Counted from the stretch's first letter, positions 10,466-24,800 are shown. The stretch: 64,000 bases of DNA from Talpa occidentalis (GCF_014898055.3 NW_023602073.1:81820678-81884677), one strand, 5' to 3'. Notes: generated by a model not told the origin, from the sequence alone. A program made the numbers and translations.

Positions 10466-13029
10466 AACCAAGAAAAAGAGGTTTAACCAAGACTATTTCC
10501 ACAAGTTTCTAAAAGTAAGATTTTGATTAGCCTCTTTCCAAGAGAAGAAAGGCACATCCTATTTCTCACTGTTAGTGGTTCAGGAAAAAGCATTACTGTG
10601 ACAGAAGCCATAAACATTCTTGCAAATAGTACACATGGCTTGGAGGTTTTGTGGAACTATGAACATATCCTGAGATCTGAACCCAAAAACCTGGACTTAG
10701 TATTTGACTTCACTAACCGCTCTGTAGGTAACCTGGTAGTAGTTACGTGAGTTTTATATATCTCATGGCCTGGCCTTGGGTGCAAAGGGAAATAATATCT
10801 CTCTTGCAAGGTTTTTATGTTAATTAAAAGTGATTATGTACACAAATATCCTTTGAAATATTTATTTCCTTATGGAAATGTAATTTTTTGACATTTTTAA
10901 GAAATTTGCATTTAAAGGCACATAGTTTTGGCACATGTTTTCTAAAGTAGAAGTAAAGTGCTGCTCTATTTAGATAGCTGGAACGTGGTGTCATTGGTTT
11001 GGTTTTCTAACTTATGCACCTTCCTTTTTTGCTTTACCAGAAATGATTTTTCACTTAGAAAAATAAGGAAAATTCCTTCTGGTCTGATATTCTTATGTTC
11101 AAGGTGTTGGTGTGAAGATTAAAGAAATTGAGAGGGAAACATGCAAGCTTTAAAATGATGACTGCATCTCATAAAAACAACTATTTTGGCAGTGGTAACT
11201 TGAAGAAAATCTCTAGATGCCCTATCCTTGACATTAGTTTGGCAAGCATATAGCACAGATGTGGCAGAGGGAACATTAAGGCTAATTTTATAACATCAAT
11301 CTGTTGTCATCAGTATACAAATGAAATTAAACCCACATTGACAGATCAAATTACTAAAGAGAGACATGTGGGCATTAGGAAGACCTGGAAATATAAACCC
11401 TGATGACACCTGAGACAAAATGTTGTGTCAGAATCGGAGCCACCAACAGGGTGTTATATACATGCTATTTTTATTTAACTGCGGAGTCTAACCAAAAAAT
11501 GCAATGTTGCTGTTCAAAATGGGAATCTACACATCTCTAGGAAAGCAAGTGGCCATTATGACCTGAGGGAAGCTGCTGTGAGGTCTCTGACTGCCCCTGC
11601 AAGCTTCCTTTGCTGCGTTTTCTTGGACACCCACATGGCTTTAGCAAGTGACACACTATGACTGTGCTACAGACTAAAACAAATCTGCAAGCAGGTGGCT
11701 TTTGGAAAACTAGAAAAAGCCAACTCCTAGATCTCCAAAGTAGAATTTTAAAAACAGAAATAAAAAAGAGAGAGATGGCAAAGACATTTTTCTAAGCCAG
11801 ATCTAAAACCCATTATCCATTCAGTTTCAAAAGGACAGACAGCATGTTTTTCTATCATTATTGATTTCTTAGAGAAATGCGAAAGGTGACAAAAATGCTG
11901 CTGAGACATGATGACTTCATACCCTTAATGTGGAAATCATGACTCTTGTTCCATCCTGTCTTTCTGTGTGGGACTTTGCCCCATAAATCAGTCTACTTCT
12001 TTCCCTAGTTCTTCAGACACTTCCATCCAGATTATTCCCCACTTAAGAAACAGCAACAACAAAACCCCAGTATTATTTCTCCTTAACCTTCAAATATGTC
12101 CTTGGTTCCTCTTGAACTCTAACACCCAATTTCTTGAAATACTTCACTGAAAAATCTTCTCAGATTGGCCTGCACTTGCTGCGAACCCTCCAGCCCCCAT
12201 GACCGGATAGACTTCTCCTGTGGCTTCTGACAGTTTTCAATTCCCCAGCTTTGTCTCTGCTCTTTCTTCCTGGTTCTCTCTGACATTTGGCAGTAGCTTC
12301 TTCCTATTCAGCCAGGAAATTCTCTATTAATTTTTTTCCCAACCTCCCTTTTTTTAGGGTAACTGGCTTCATTATTGTTATTTTTTTCTCTGACCCCCTC
12401 TATCCTTCTCATTTTCTCTAATTTTTTGAGTCCTAAGCTCTGAAAGTAAATTGACACTCGTATCTTCCTTACATGCTTATGTTCTTAACTTCATAATCAT
12501 TATTTGCATCACCACACCTTTGTCCATTTCAGAATTGTGACTGTGTAGGTATCAATGACATTGTTCACCTACACAGTGTCTCTTCTTCCTTGAGATTTTG
12601 TGCATACCAGAGTTTCTGCTTGCATGCTACCCTTTCCATGAATGGACTAACTCCACCACTTTCAGAATATTCCTATCACACTCCAATCCAAACTGTCATT
12701 TCATCAAACACCAATATATTGTCTGTGGTCTACCCAGGTCATTTAAAATTACATAAGAAAGATGTCAAGAAGTATGACATCACCATCATTACTCAGACAT
12801 TTCTTCCAGGTGAAAAGCTGAGCTCTGCTTTACAGATCTTTGTATTTTGAACTCTGTTCACAATATACCAATGGAACATTGTTCCTTCATGTCAGCAGGG
12901 TGATTTGTTTTCCTTCTTGAATGTTCTGCAGCACCAGAAGTTGAACTAGGGCTTATTTTGTGGATATATTGTTTCTACTAATTCACGAATGTTTAATCCA
13001 CTGTGAAGATCAACTGAGGCATATTAAAA

Positions 13030-13400
13030 TTTTAGCAATTTATTTGAATGAAAATACTTTCAAATTTGGACAGCACAAAACTGCAAGTAGTTAGAAGCAT
13101 TCCATAGAGGGGAGCTGAGGGAAAAACCTTAATATAGAAGAGGCATAAGTACAGAAATGATTGATTGCTGTAGTTTAAAACCTGGCCGGCTGTTGTGATT
13201 GATTCTCTGTAGGTTTTTCTTTCCTAACCATAAGCATTTACAGACTTAGATTTTGGTTTAATTACTTAGGCACCAAGGCATTAGAGTGAGACTGTGTTTA
13301 AGACATAAATATTCTAATATTGATTGGCACATCCTCTCATGAAGTTGATGTTTTAGGTTCCATTCTGTTCTTTAATTTTAAGAAGAATTCTGAGGATAAA
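13030..13400. repeat. Possible ancient LTR-type repeat
   Basis: The stretch beginning 'caatttatttgaatgaaaatactttcaaatttgg' resembles an ancient ERVL-class LTR I have seen in other mammals, but I cannot name it. Its boundaries and orientation are uncertain. Confidence 0.3.
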
Positions 13401-13624
13401 CTAAAGTCTAATTGAGAAGTTTTTTGTGTATCTGTGACAGATTGCAAGAATCGCTATACTTTTTCTATAGGTTTTCTCCTGCTATCTGAAAGCAGGATGT
13501 TCCTACTTGGTAGGTTATATTTGGAATCTGGGAACATTCAAAATTCTTTCCATATAAATTAGTGGGGATAGTGTACCCAGACAAAAAAATAACCTGCCAA
13601 ACCATTCTAAATAGGAACATTTTA

Positions 13625-13897
13625 GGGCCTCCCTGCTGGCACACGGGGTTAAGACACAACCTATGAACCTGTCCTCAGTCTCTGAAGCATGAGTTCAATC
13701 CTCGGCCGGCCAGGGAGCAGCCCACATGGCGCAGCAGACCTCTCCTGTCTCGCCCGCTGCTCCCCTCAGCAGTATTTCAGCCAGTCTGCCTGTTCTGTTC
13801 CCCATTCTGTCTCTGGTGAATCCTCTCACCCCCACATCTCTGGCCTGTACCCCAGCTCTTGTATGCATAAATAAATAAATCTTAAAAAAAAAAAAAA
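13625..13897 (+). mobile_element. tRNA-derived SINE, full length
   Basis: It opens with GGCCTCCCTGCTGGCACACG and ends with an A-rich tail. The body carries the CTGTACCCCAGCTCTTGTATGCATAAATA form. A perfect 16-base duplication flanks it: AAATAGGAACATTTTA (13609-13624 and about 13898-13913). Confidence 0.95.
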
Positions 13898-14989
13898 CAA
13901 ATAGGAACATTTTACTTTTGAAGAGCAGAGGAAACTATGTTGAAGTGTATCCTGACTGGCTATTCTTTTATGACTAGGGCATTTGACTCCTAGCCAGTTG
14001 CATTATCTCATTTATCTCAACTTCCATAACAGTCCAATCCATACTTTCCACCCCATTTATTTACCCAATAATAAGATAGATTAGACTCGTCCTCTCTTTT
14101 TCTCAAAATCATCCTATAAACCAAAATTTAAACCCACAATATTAATAGACCTTTTCATAGGTAAAATTGAAAATATTCTTCTAGATACCTGAAATAATTT
14201 CCTAGTAGAGATTCCAAGTAAAATGTAGAACTAAGTTAGTCTCCTACTGAAAGTTATGTGTATACATAGCTAAATTTTTGTAAACACCATTTCTTACAAT
14301 GACTGAATTAAGAAAAGCTGGGTATGAGAACAGAGGGCATTTGAGAAATCAGATACTTTATTGGCATCCACCAGAAATAAGTACCTACTTGTTTCAACTC
14401 TGCTGGTTGAAAAAGTGATAAATTCCACAGAAGCCTGAGGAGTTGCCAAAAGAAAGCCTTTCTTTGGCAGAGTGTGCAGAGTGTGATCAAATATTTTAAC
14501 AGGATGTTGGAGTTGCATGACCTTCAGTGATAATAACCAAGTAATAAATTAGTCTTCCCAGCTGCTAGTGCATAATCATAACAGCAAATATTACGTGGAA
14601 ATTAACATCATGACAGATAGTAATCATGGTAACATAACATATTGATCGCAACCACTAAAGGATAGAGGACTGTGTCTATGAAGAGCTCAGTTAAGAATAC
14701 AGTTATTTAATGAAAACTACTTGTGAAATTAGCACAGCATTATGCAACAAGGTTGTGAAAGCAATTTGAAGTCACACCTTAATCCTGGAAAGTACAAGGT
14801 CATTGTCTGGTACACTGGAATGTCAGTGCCATAGTTTTACTGTGATTATCATTGAGTAGACTGTGAGCAAATACCCCTGTTATAATTCATTCGTCAGCAA
14901 AAGAGCATTGTTAGAATATAGTGGACACCTTAGCTTTAGGGATGAAAATAGGTAGAGCCTTTCTCACCCTTCTTTATTCCTTTTTTCTA

Positions 14990-15260
14990 AATTTCTCCCT
15001 TCAGCCATCCCTTTTTTAACCCATAATTAATTACATGATCCTTTAAAATCTCTCAATGTTGTCACATCGTCCATAAGATTAAGGTTTAGATTTTAGAAAT
15101 GTGGCCCTTCAATTCCTTCAGTAACTGGCCCTGTCCATTTCTCCAACCACAGTTTTCTAATTCCTGATTTGCACACTATTTTCTACAGCACCTGCCTGCG
15201 CTCATCTGACTACATCTTTCTTCTAACTTCACACACACCTAAGTATCGCCCTGCACAACT
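14990..15260 (+). repeat. LINE-2 fragment
   Basis: L2 blocks 'taaaatctctcaatgttgtcacatcgtccataagattaaggtttaga' and 'ttcagtaactggccctgtcc' correspond to the conserved 'cttcaatggctccccattgc..ggataaagtccaaact' and 'gacctggcccctgcc' regions. Confidence 0.55.
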
Positions 15261-18200
15261 CGCACAAACTGAGCATCGTTTGGTATTCTGAAGACTTGAA
15301 AATGCCATCTTATAAATTGCATCACTTTGTTATCTCCTACTTTTATTTTCAATAATTCACTACCAAATTTTGTCCATGAAATTCCAATAATCCCTCTGTT
15401 CTTATTTATAAAGGCTAAGAGGGTTACCACTAGCTTAGTATATATTCTTAAGTTTTCATATGAGAACTTTCTCATTTGTTCTTAAGATAATTAACTGTTC
15501 TGATAAGAGAAACAGAGCTACCATTTATTGTTTAATCTCCCTAAAGCTGTTCCCTGAGCACATTCAGATTTCAATAAATGGTATTGACCAGTGGCTGGCT
15601 GACCAGTGCTGCTCTAAGAATAATCATTAACCTTTATTCCGGCATATTCACTTAAACTTTCAAAGGCTCTCTGAGACTTGGCATGATTTCACGCTTAAAT
15701 ATATTGGGTAAAATATAAAAGCCCAGAACCCTCAAAATAATTTTCCCTTTTCCATGAAGCAAAAGTGTTTTCATTGGACATCATAGTTTTTAATTGAAAC
15801 ATACCTTTTTTTTCTTTTCCTGTAATAATAAAAATGTTAAATTCTTAATTATAAAAAAGCCCGAAGTACTTAAAAGCATGAACAAACCACTCACACAAAA
15901 TTGAGGCAAAGATGGACCAATATGGTAAATAGAATTATGTGCTCTTTAATAAGTTTTCTAATGGTGGTGATAAGGGCTGTTTCATAAAATGTACGCGCTT
16001 CTGCTTGGCTGGTTTTTTCCCCCCTAGTTTGTTATACTTTTGTTTTTTACAATGTATCTAGTAATCAGAAGACTCAGCTTCTCATTGGTACCACTATTTT
16101 TCCTTCAGCAAGTTTTTCACCCTTTCTCACCCCCACTTTGCAAGATAGTAAAATTATGGGATTATTGTATTATCACCAATTTCTTTTATAATACCAGTAC
16201 TAATAATGGACAAAGTTAATTATACCTAAAAGTAAATAAGGTTTGTGTATGTTTAAGAATTTTCAGTTTCTAAAAATTAAATTTTATGTGCTTAATAATA
16301 TCTTCCTAAAAAACTTTCATATTTTACACATATACATTTTCTTGATTTAAAATATCACCTAAGTAGACCCAAATTGTAAAAATTATAACACATGGCAAAC
16401 GCAGCCAAAAATAAGCCACATTGAAATGGTACTGTGTAGGTGAAGTAATAGAATATTGTTCAGCACTCTTACCATCAAAATAATTGACTTAAATAGTTAG
16501 CTAATATCCATTCAATACAAAAAGGTTATATTTAGCTCAGTCACCTCAGGTCCTCCTTGTTGCAGCATTTCCCTAACCTCTAAGATGTTAGGAGAGTTTC
16601 AGTACAGCTCTATAGGGAGAGAAGACTTTTTGACTGGGTTCTTACATAAACTAAATCTTAGCAGTAATGCTGGCCCCACATGTCTGAGCTGAGACTGCCA
16701 CCAATAATCTCCCCTTTTTCTAAAATAAAATAACTTCTCTCATTTTTAGCTGGAACATGGCCTCAGAGTATAAAACCACAGAAACATCAACAAATGACCC
16801 TACGTAGCTCAGCCTTCCTGCCACCTAAATCTGGCCAAGTTCTAGTAAATGAGACACAAGCAGAGGTGGTCTATGCGACTTTCAGGAAGTAAACTGAAAG
16901 GAAATGGAGAGCGTTCCCTTTCCTTTTAGTGTGTCATACCAGCTGGACTGGAAATCATCTGCCGGGAGCCAGATCAGTCATCATGATGTGTGAGCTTACG
17001 GCCGTGCCTGATGGAGCTTTCGCAGCAGACAAGGCAGCATGGTCCCTGACACGGCAGACCAGTGTACCAGTCCCAGGCCACTTTTTCCAGAGAATATTAT
17101 CTGGTCTTTTCAGACAAATGAGTAGGAAAAAATGCCAGAATTTAATAACATGTCTGGGCAATTTACATGGTTCTAAATTCTAAGTAATGGAGCAGACCGG
17201 GGATATATATCCTGCATTTAAGGACCTGGGCATCAAGAAAAAGAGGTGAGCTCATCTTTACACTCAGAGATTCTTAGAGAGGACGTGATAACTGATTCAC
17301 AACTGGATGAGACTTCCATGCCCAAAATTACATTTTTCTAGGTCATAAAATGGGAACAGTGATTGCTTCTCAGGTTAGGAAAAGGGCAGAAGCTTAGGGT
17401 GTGACCATCTCTTCATCAGTTAGGAAAAACGAAGGACTTAGGCAAGGGCAGAAGTATCTCCTCAGCCTCAAGGGAATTCATTGTTCTTAGCTCAAGGTAC
17501 TCTGCTTTCTAGAGTAGGCTGTTTTGAAGAAACTAGTTCTGAGATTCTTGGGATGGTTTGATTTAGCCACCTTCCTTTAGAAATTGCATTATCTGGTGCC
17601 ACATATCAACAGAAGGAGAAAAACTCAAGAATAGACTGTATTATTCTATTTAGTGGAATTACATTTATTCTTAAATATCAAAGAAATTTAATTTTTTTAA
17701 CCATGAATTCAGATGTCAGAGTACAATTAATTTCCAGTATAGATATAGTGACTTTGTAGGAAATGAAATAAGGTTGCACTAACCAAACTTACAACAATAA
17801 GATCTCTGAAGAAAACATTAAAACTCATTAAAAATTGTTGCTTATATGTTTGGGAATTTTGGTTATGATGGCATTTTCCAATATCTCCCCCTAATTAGCT
17901 TTGCTGAATTGGTGAAAACATAAATCACATGCAGCGACAGTTAAAAATGAAGCTGGGTGCACAAGTTCATTCATGCTGAAAAGGTAGAAGCACAGGATTT
18001 TTATTTAAGAGTATTTCACATTATTTTGAGTCCCCATTTTACGTGGAGCACTAAATTTTTCAAAAAGATGATCTAACAAGAGAGCAAATTTACAAAATTT
18101 TCAAAATGAATTTCAGGCCAAAGGTGATTATCTGTTGTATTTTTTCCATTAAAGTTTCCTTTTGAAAGGAAAAAAAGGACTCCCCAGTGGAAATTGAAAT

Positions 18201-19485
18201 AGGCCCTTTTCTTTTATTCTTCCAGATTGACCGAACATAAAATTGCACTCCTTGACTATACTGTTCCTTTCTTGATTTGGTAGGCAGAATATTTGAAGTA
18301 TTTAATTGGCTAGTTATTCCTATTTTAAATCCCATTGCAGACAATGAAACTACTGGTTTGATAAGAAAACTTAATGTGTTAGAAAAGAATGGATAGTGTT
18401 TGATTAAAGGTCTTTGCTTGTAACCTTTATCAGAAAGTCTGAACCACTCTTTCATCATGCTGATTTTAGAATGTTCTTGCTGATCTGTGGGCCTAAGATG
18501 ACTTTTTACAGCAGTAGATAGGTGGTGGGAGGTAGCAGACATTATTTTAGTTTTCAATTTATAAATGAGTTAGAGAAAAAAATATTATCTTGTGTAACAA
18601 AACTGATGTATTGCTTGACAAAAGTGTTCCTGTAGTATGATAAAATAATGTTCCCATTTAACCCACTAATGTAATAAGATACCCTGGTGGGTACAATTAT
18701 AGATAAGGAATTTATTTTACAGAGAAGCCACTTTATTTGATGATGAGTGTAAATACTTAGCACAGAACTAAAATGTATGTATGAACAATCTCAGCTATTT
18801 ATCATCTATCACTCTCATATCGCCCCTAAAAAAATAAATAAACTTTCCAATGGACATAATCTTCTTTTACATATTATTGCTAAGAAAGAGAAAAATCCAA
18901 AAAATAGTACAGTTTATTTGCATTTAATTCTCACTGCATTGACCTCATAGGTCCCATACCTGTGCCTTTAGTTCAGTTCCAAATTCACCATGTGAATGGG
19001 AGACAGCTATCACAGTTCATGAACAAACCTTGACTGTCAATCACTAAATACTTTTATATAATTCAGAATTATTGCTGTGTTTTGTTTTTAGAAGCTAACA
19101 TTTACCATATTGAGTTTCAGGTAAAGAAATCACCATAATGTCCTGTGACTACACAGCATGATATCATTGGTTTCATGACTTTTTTTGAACTTTGTTTTCA
19201 TATTTATTGTAAGACTTAATTTATACCCAATCTTCAAGGAAAAAAAACAGGACATGATAATAGGCAAGTTGCATGATACACTGTTGGTTCTATCCTCCCA
19301 CTACTGCTTTTTCATATCTTTTTGTTTAATATTTTTATCTTCCATTGTGTATATTGAAATGTCACCTTGATTCTTCCTACAACCAGGAGGGTAAAGCTAG
19401 ATTAGATAGATGACAAGATGAATGGATTAATAGAAAGAATATGATACAGTATTTACTATTTTACTGTTTTTGTAGTTTGTGATAC

Positions 19486-19513
19486 ATTTACCATCTGGTA
19501 TTTACCATCTGGT
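19486..19513. repeat. Perfect 14-base tandem duplication
   Basis: ATTTACCATCTGGT occurs twice head to tail without a mismatch. Confidence 0.95.
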
Positions 19514-20539
19514 ATGTTCAAAGCTATATGTTGTAGTTCCAAGTAGGATACAGTTTCTAATGGTGAGGACCTGAAAATTGAGTAGGGGTGAAAGAACCCT
19601 CCTTGACTGACCACTGTAAAATAAGTTATCTGTCATAAACAAAGTCTACAGACTGCTATCAAAATACAAAGCACCCTGGAAACCCTGAGGTATGAAGAGT
19701 GTTTAACAGATGAGATGGTGTTTTCCTAGAGTAGGGAAGGAAGGATATCGCCAACATGTGGGGGAGAGGGGAGAACAGCATTAGTAAAGGCACAGAGACA
19801 TGAATATGTATGATGGAGTTGAGAACATTTAAAAACTTTTTGATTCAATTGTCAGGGGTGGTATTATATTGGGATATCATCTTAGTAATAAATGACCACA
19901 TGTGGCACCTGATAGGGGTTCTCAGCAGCAGTGTTTCTTGACTAGGTAATGAGTTAAAGCATCCTCTGTACTTACTGGTTCAGATCCATTTTATTTCACT
20001 GTCAGGCACATGAGATTGCCTTTATACTGTTGGCATTTTATTAAGAGCTGAACTACTTTGTGGAAATTCTGGCAACTATCAACCCAAAGAGTGACTAAAG
20101 CAACAACCAGTCTGGTGACATTAGCTGTACAAATGTGACACCAAAAATCTGCAAAGGTTTAAAATTAAGATGGACACTCTTCAGTAGAGTCATGGGAAGA
20201 TTTTAAACCATTCTGGCTGTCCAGAAGGAAATAAGCTGCTTATCTTTATAAGATGTCCCCCAGAATCTCCCATATCTTAATCTCTAAAAGAGCACATGTC
20301 TCAAAAGAAAATATATCTCCCTGAATGATACCGCGTAACTACTACAAATGGAAAAAGTGGGGAAATCTGACAGATAAGGCCTGAACCAAGTGATTAAAGT
20401 TACGTCATCAGGAATAACACCTGCCCATATCATGTATTTCCTGAATGTGATGTAGCAAGAAAGGCAAAACATCACTTATGTGACTATCAAAAATGTGTAA
20501 CCTCAATCCACTCTTAAGAAAATATATACATACACACAT

Positions 20540-20900
20540 AAATTGAGGTATATGGAACAAAATATATCATCAGTACTCTTAGACTGTCAAGATCATGAAA
20601 AGACAAAGAAAAGGTACTATCTCAGATTAGAAACTAAAGTGCTGTAGCTGCGACATGAGGTGCAGGATCCTGAAGTGGATGCTGGATCACAAAGGTATGT
20701 TAGAGGTACAACTGATGAATTTTAGTTGGTTTGTTAATTAATAGTATACACTATTGTTCATTTCATGACTTAGATGAATTATACTATGCTTTTGTCCAGA
20801 TTAACATCTTAGGGAACACTGGGTGAAGGACATACAGGAATTAGGTATATTAGATTTACAACTTTTTATATCTAAAGTTATTTCAAAATAAGTACTAAAA
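20540..20900 (+). mobile_element. LINE-1 (L1M-type) 3' end fragment
   Basis: It runs 'gatcatgaaaagacaaagaaag', 'gaagtggatgctggatcacaaa', 'aacatcttagggaacactgggtgaagg' and 'tttatatctaaagttatttcaaaataa'. This is the familiar order of an old mammalian L1 3' untranslated region ending in an A-rich tract. Related sequence may begin near 20230. Confidence 0.7.
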
Positions 20901-21116
20901 AAGGAAAAGATATAAATCTTGATTTCTATTTCCCTTTTATCTGTTTTAGCATCAAAATAGTGTCAAAATGAATATAAGCATTTTTATTTTGTTCAACCTT
21001 TTCATTTTTGAAGTGTTTATTTTCAAAAATTAAGTATCATATATGCAAGAATATAAACTAAACTCAAGCTTTTTGCGTGACTATAGAATTGTAAGTCCTA
21101 TAAAACACTTAATGCA

Positions 21117-21869
21117 GGACCTCCCTGATGGCGCAGCGGGTCGAGCACAGTGCTGTGAAGTGTACACAGCCTCTGTAGTGTGGGTTCCATTCCCGGCCCA
21201 GCCAGGGAGATTCCCACATGGTGCATCAGACCTCTCCTGTCCCACACTGATCCCCTCAGCAGTGTATTTCGGTCTGTCTGCCTCTTCTGCTCCCCGCTCT
21301 GTCTCTGGTGAAAGTGTTATGGAGCAGCCCCGATATAAAAAAGGGTTGCTTGGCTGTGGGTCCTCACCCACGCGCTTAAAAGGGGCTTATTAATACTCCA
21401 CTACAGGCACACACAAAAGGTTAATAAAAGGTTTATTTACAAGGGAAAGGGAAATGAGGAAATGTATAACTCAGGGAGAAAAATAGGGAAATAAAGTCTT
21501 TAATGCGTCCTACCTGATCCACCGACCTGGAAACCCAAAGGCACTCCAAGAGCTGGCCAAGCGCTGAGAGCTGACTGAGAGCCAAAAAGGGGATTCCCCA
21601 AAGCCCACGTGTCTGGTTTTATACCAAACCTGGCTGCTTAACCCCACCCTCAGGTTCCAGCAACCTTCCCTTTGGTGGTGATGGGATTTGTCTCTCCCAG
21701 TGTCTTTTGGTTTTGGCCTGGGGTGGGGGTGGAGTCCACAAAGCCTGTATGGAATTAGCTTTAGGACATCCTTTTCCCCCTAACAAATCCTCTCACCCTC
21801 CCCCGCCTCTGGCCTGTACCCCAGCTATTGTATAAATAAAAAATAATCTTTAAAAAGCAACAACAACAG
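21117..21869 (+). mobile_element. tRNA-derived SINE split by a retroviral LTR
   Basis: The head and body of a SINE run from 21117 to 21314, and the same SINE resumes at 21786 with AATCCTCTCACCCTCC and its ATAAATAAAAAATAATCTT tail. Flanking duplications are AAACACTTAATGCA (21103-21116) and AAACACCTAATGCA (21870-21883), one difference. The interruption is a complete LTR, listed separately, so the SINE arrived first. Confidence 0.93.
21315..21785 (-). mobile_element. Endogenous retrovirus solo LTR inserted in a SINE
   Basis: This 471-base block interrupts the SINE. Its ends form the inverted pair TGTTA..TAACA expected of an LTR. Read on the minus strand it has U3-R-U5 order: TGTTAGGG start, a GGTATAAAACCAG TATA box (complement of about 21614-21627), an AATAAA polyadenylation signal (complement of 21432-21437) about 180 bases further on, and a CATAACA end. 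There is no internal gag, pol or env, so it is a solo LTR left by recombination. The short host duplication is not clearly preserved (AAAG on one side, AATC on the other). TATA plus AATAAA spacing suggests a class I or II retrovirus LTR; I cannot name the family. Confidence 0.8.
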
Positions 21870-24800
21870 AAACACCTAATGCAACCTGTCTCCAGTTTTC
21901 ACTAGAGACATTTCAAAAATTTCAGGAGGATAAAAAAAATTCCATACTTTTTTAGTGGTGGCCTTGTCCATTCTCTCATAATCTTCTTATGATTGACTTA
22001 AAGGCCTCCTCCCACTGTTAAAACAAAATTTCATTCCTTGTTAAAAGGAACGAAATGTGGGTGGCTCTCTTTCACATAGTGAAAGAAATCTTAGGTCCTG
22101 ATAATCCTGAAGCAAGTGTTAACCCTTTAATTCTTTTTTCACAGTTGACCTAGCTTGTTAAAATGAATTCAAACAGATTCATTTTGATTCAGTGACCTGA
22201 GTTATCTGCAATAAATATGTATTCTGCACAAATATTTTAGGTTGCTATTAAATACTGATCTTTTAAATATTTAATGTTTCTGCAACATTACCTTTTTCAT
22301 TTTTCCAAATTTCTAGTAAATGCCTGACAATGGTAGGTACTTCATTAAGTAGATAAGTAAAAGGCCCTATAGTGAGGGGTTTTCTTGAGTAAGAGGCCCT
22401 AATGGTTCTAAACAGAACCTCTTTCCATCTCCTAAGACCACTGCCTGGGGTTATTTACTATAGAATACCCCAAATTAAAGAGAAATTTTGCTAAGATTGA
22501 TTTGAGACCAAGGTTCCTATGGAGAAACTAAGTAGTTTGAAGGGCTTTGACACCTGTTGAAGGAGCCACCCACAGAGCCTGGCTGAATTATCAGTGAGTG
22601 TTCTTGATGCCTGGTGCCCAGAGAAAAGAGAGCCCACATGTAGGGCTGAGCTAGACACTGCATGCAATTCCTGTGGGTAAAGCTAGATGTATGTGAAAGT
22701 CCAGAACTATAGACTACACCATGGGAGACCAGAGCAAAGAAAATGATGAGATATAGAATCTCCTCAGTAAGGCCATTTCAAGAACACATAAAATAAAGCC
22801 CTGTGAGTGTCAGTTCTGCAGAAACAGAAAAATAGTCTAGAGATCTCTAGATGGTACTCAGAGTCCCAAGGCAGCATTTACTTGGACAGAATAACTGGAA
22901 AAAAATCAATTGATGTTTTGCTGAGTGGTAGTAAACCTCATTGAGGGCCAGGAGATCCTAGTAGCATTGATGTTATATGGTGGTCTTCCATGGGTTGATG
23001 AAATTAGCTGTCTAAACACAAAGTGCATGCATTAGGTTTGGAGATGCAGAGAGAACAGAGTTCCCTCCCTCACTTCCATCAGCAATCTGTCTTGTCCTGA
23101 AACTGAGAAGGGGTTTATTGAGGAAATGGAAAAAAACACTTTCAAGGGCTTGATCCTTATTCCTAAAACAATAACATGCAAATCATCAAACCCTTCTGCA
23201 GCTCTGAATCCAGTCCATCTGAATGACTGCAAGAAGTAGGAACCCTCAGTTTCTGAGTCCTGAATGGGGGATTCAGCTGTCATGTTCTGCAGGGGGCTCA
23301 CTGAAGATGCCTGTGGAGATGGCAGCAGGGCGGTCCTACCTAGCACAGACAAGGCCCTTGGAAGTTGGCCCGGCCGCAGTCCCTAAGAAGCAAAGGGGCT
23401 TATCAGCACTTGTACAGAGGTGGGCTCTGATGTAGTGGCTGGTTTCTTTACCTCAAGCCCCTAAGACACATCTGCACAATGACTGCAATTAACACTTTAT
23501 GGAGAAGAAAAGATTTTTTGAAGTAATAGCACATAGTATAAAACTGGCAAAACCCAGTCTGGAGCATCTGCTTTTCCTGTCCCTTATTCCTGAGTGTTGC
23601 AGTTATAAATTATCTTTAGTCCAATAACATGGCTGGTAGAGAAGGCTTTGTGATACAGCAGGAATGCAGTGCTCTGTTGCAGGTGGCCTAGCTGCATGGG
23701 AAAGGAAGTGGGTGTCAGCCTCTGTCCTGTGCACTGCAGCAATTTCAAGTCTGGTCCCATAAGGCCTTCAATTTGGCTGAAAGATGCAGCAGAAGATGGA
23801 TGATTTGGTGTTAGCATGTTCTCTCCTATGTGCTGCTGAGATGATTAAAAACCCTGATTGGCTTCTCTTCACAGCCCCCTTGGCTGTCAAGTAGAAGAGT
23901 TCTCATTCTTGTGTCCTTCCTGAGTATATCTGAGAGCAACATTTAAATCTGGCAGAATTAAGAATAATGTGACAAAGTCTTTTCCTTACCCTTTGGAGCT
24001 AGATAGTAATTAGTTTATAAAAATGAAAAGGGAATTTGGTGGATATGACTTACGTAGGCATGAAGACCCTTTTTTATATAGGAGATGGTCTTCAGATACT
24101 TCTTTTTGCACTTAACAGTAATATTTTAGAGGGACATATAAAATCCTTATTTCTATCTAAAAAAAAAAGCCATTTAAAGCCTTTCATTGCAAAAGAAAGT
24201 AGTCATTATTTTTTAATATGAAAACTTTTGTCCAAAGTGTTCCATAAAGAACTTGAACTTAAATATTTGAACTCATTAATGTCAGCACTGGATATAGTAC
24301 CAAAAGGAACTACTTGTATTTTAAGTAACTGTTCAAACTTGGAATTCATTACTAATATTTTTCCAGCTATAAAATCCCATTGACATTAGGAATCTATATA
24401 AACTGCAGTCCTGGCAGTTTATTTTCTGGGGTAGATGATAAACAGGAATCCCTTCAGTCTGTACTTTGGCTCTCGGAATGGGGAGGAAAAGAAGCTGGGA
24501 AACAGGGAAACAATGGTCTTTCCTATCTTGTCAAAATCTAATTTGCAAGGATATGAATAAATAAATTACCTTAAGGATATCCATATTCAGAACCTCAAAG
24601 AAATACTGAACTCCTGGAATACAGACAGGGGATTCCAAAAGCAGTTCTTCTTCCTCTCCCAAATTTTTTGTACTTTACTTTCCATAGAGACGCACTCTCT
24701 AGGCTTTTATAGGAGACTTTGTTCAGTGAACCTGGTAGCGAAAGGAGCCTAATTAGGTGAAGACAACTCAGAAAGGGAAGGAAATTGGAGCCAATGAGGA

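Noticed and set aside
10523..10750. 75-residue frame containing GSGKS, like a P-loop
   Set aside because: No following Walker B or family context, no splice sites or poly(A) that would make an exon or processed gene; a five-residue match is expected by chance.
21043..21393. Opposing frames of 116 and 96 residues
   Set aside because: Both lie on the SINE and the LTR that interrupts it; repeat translation.
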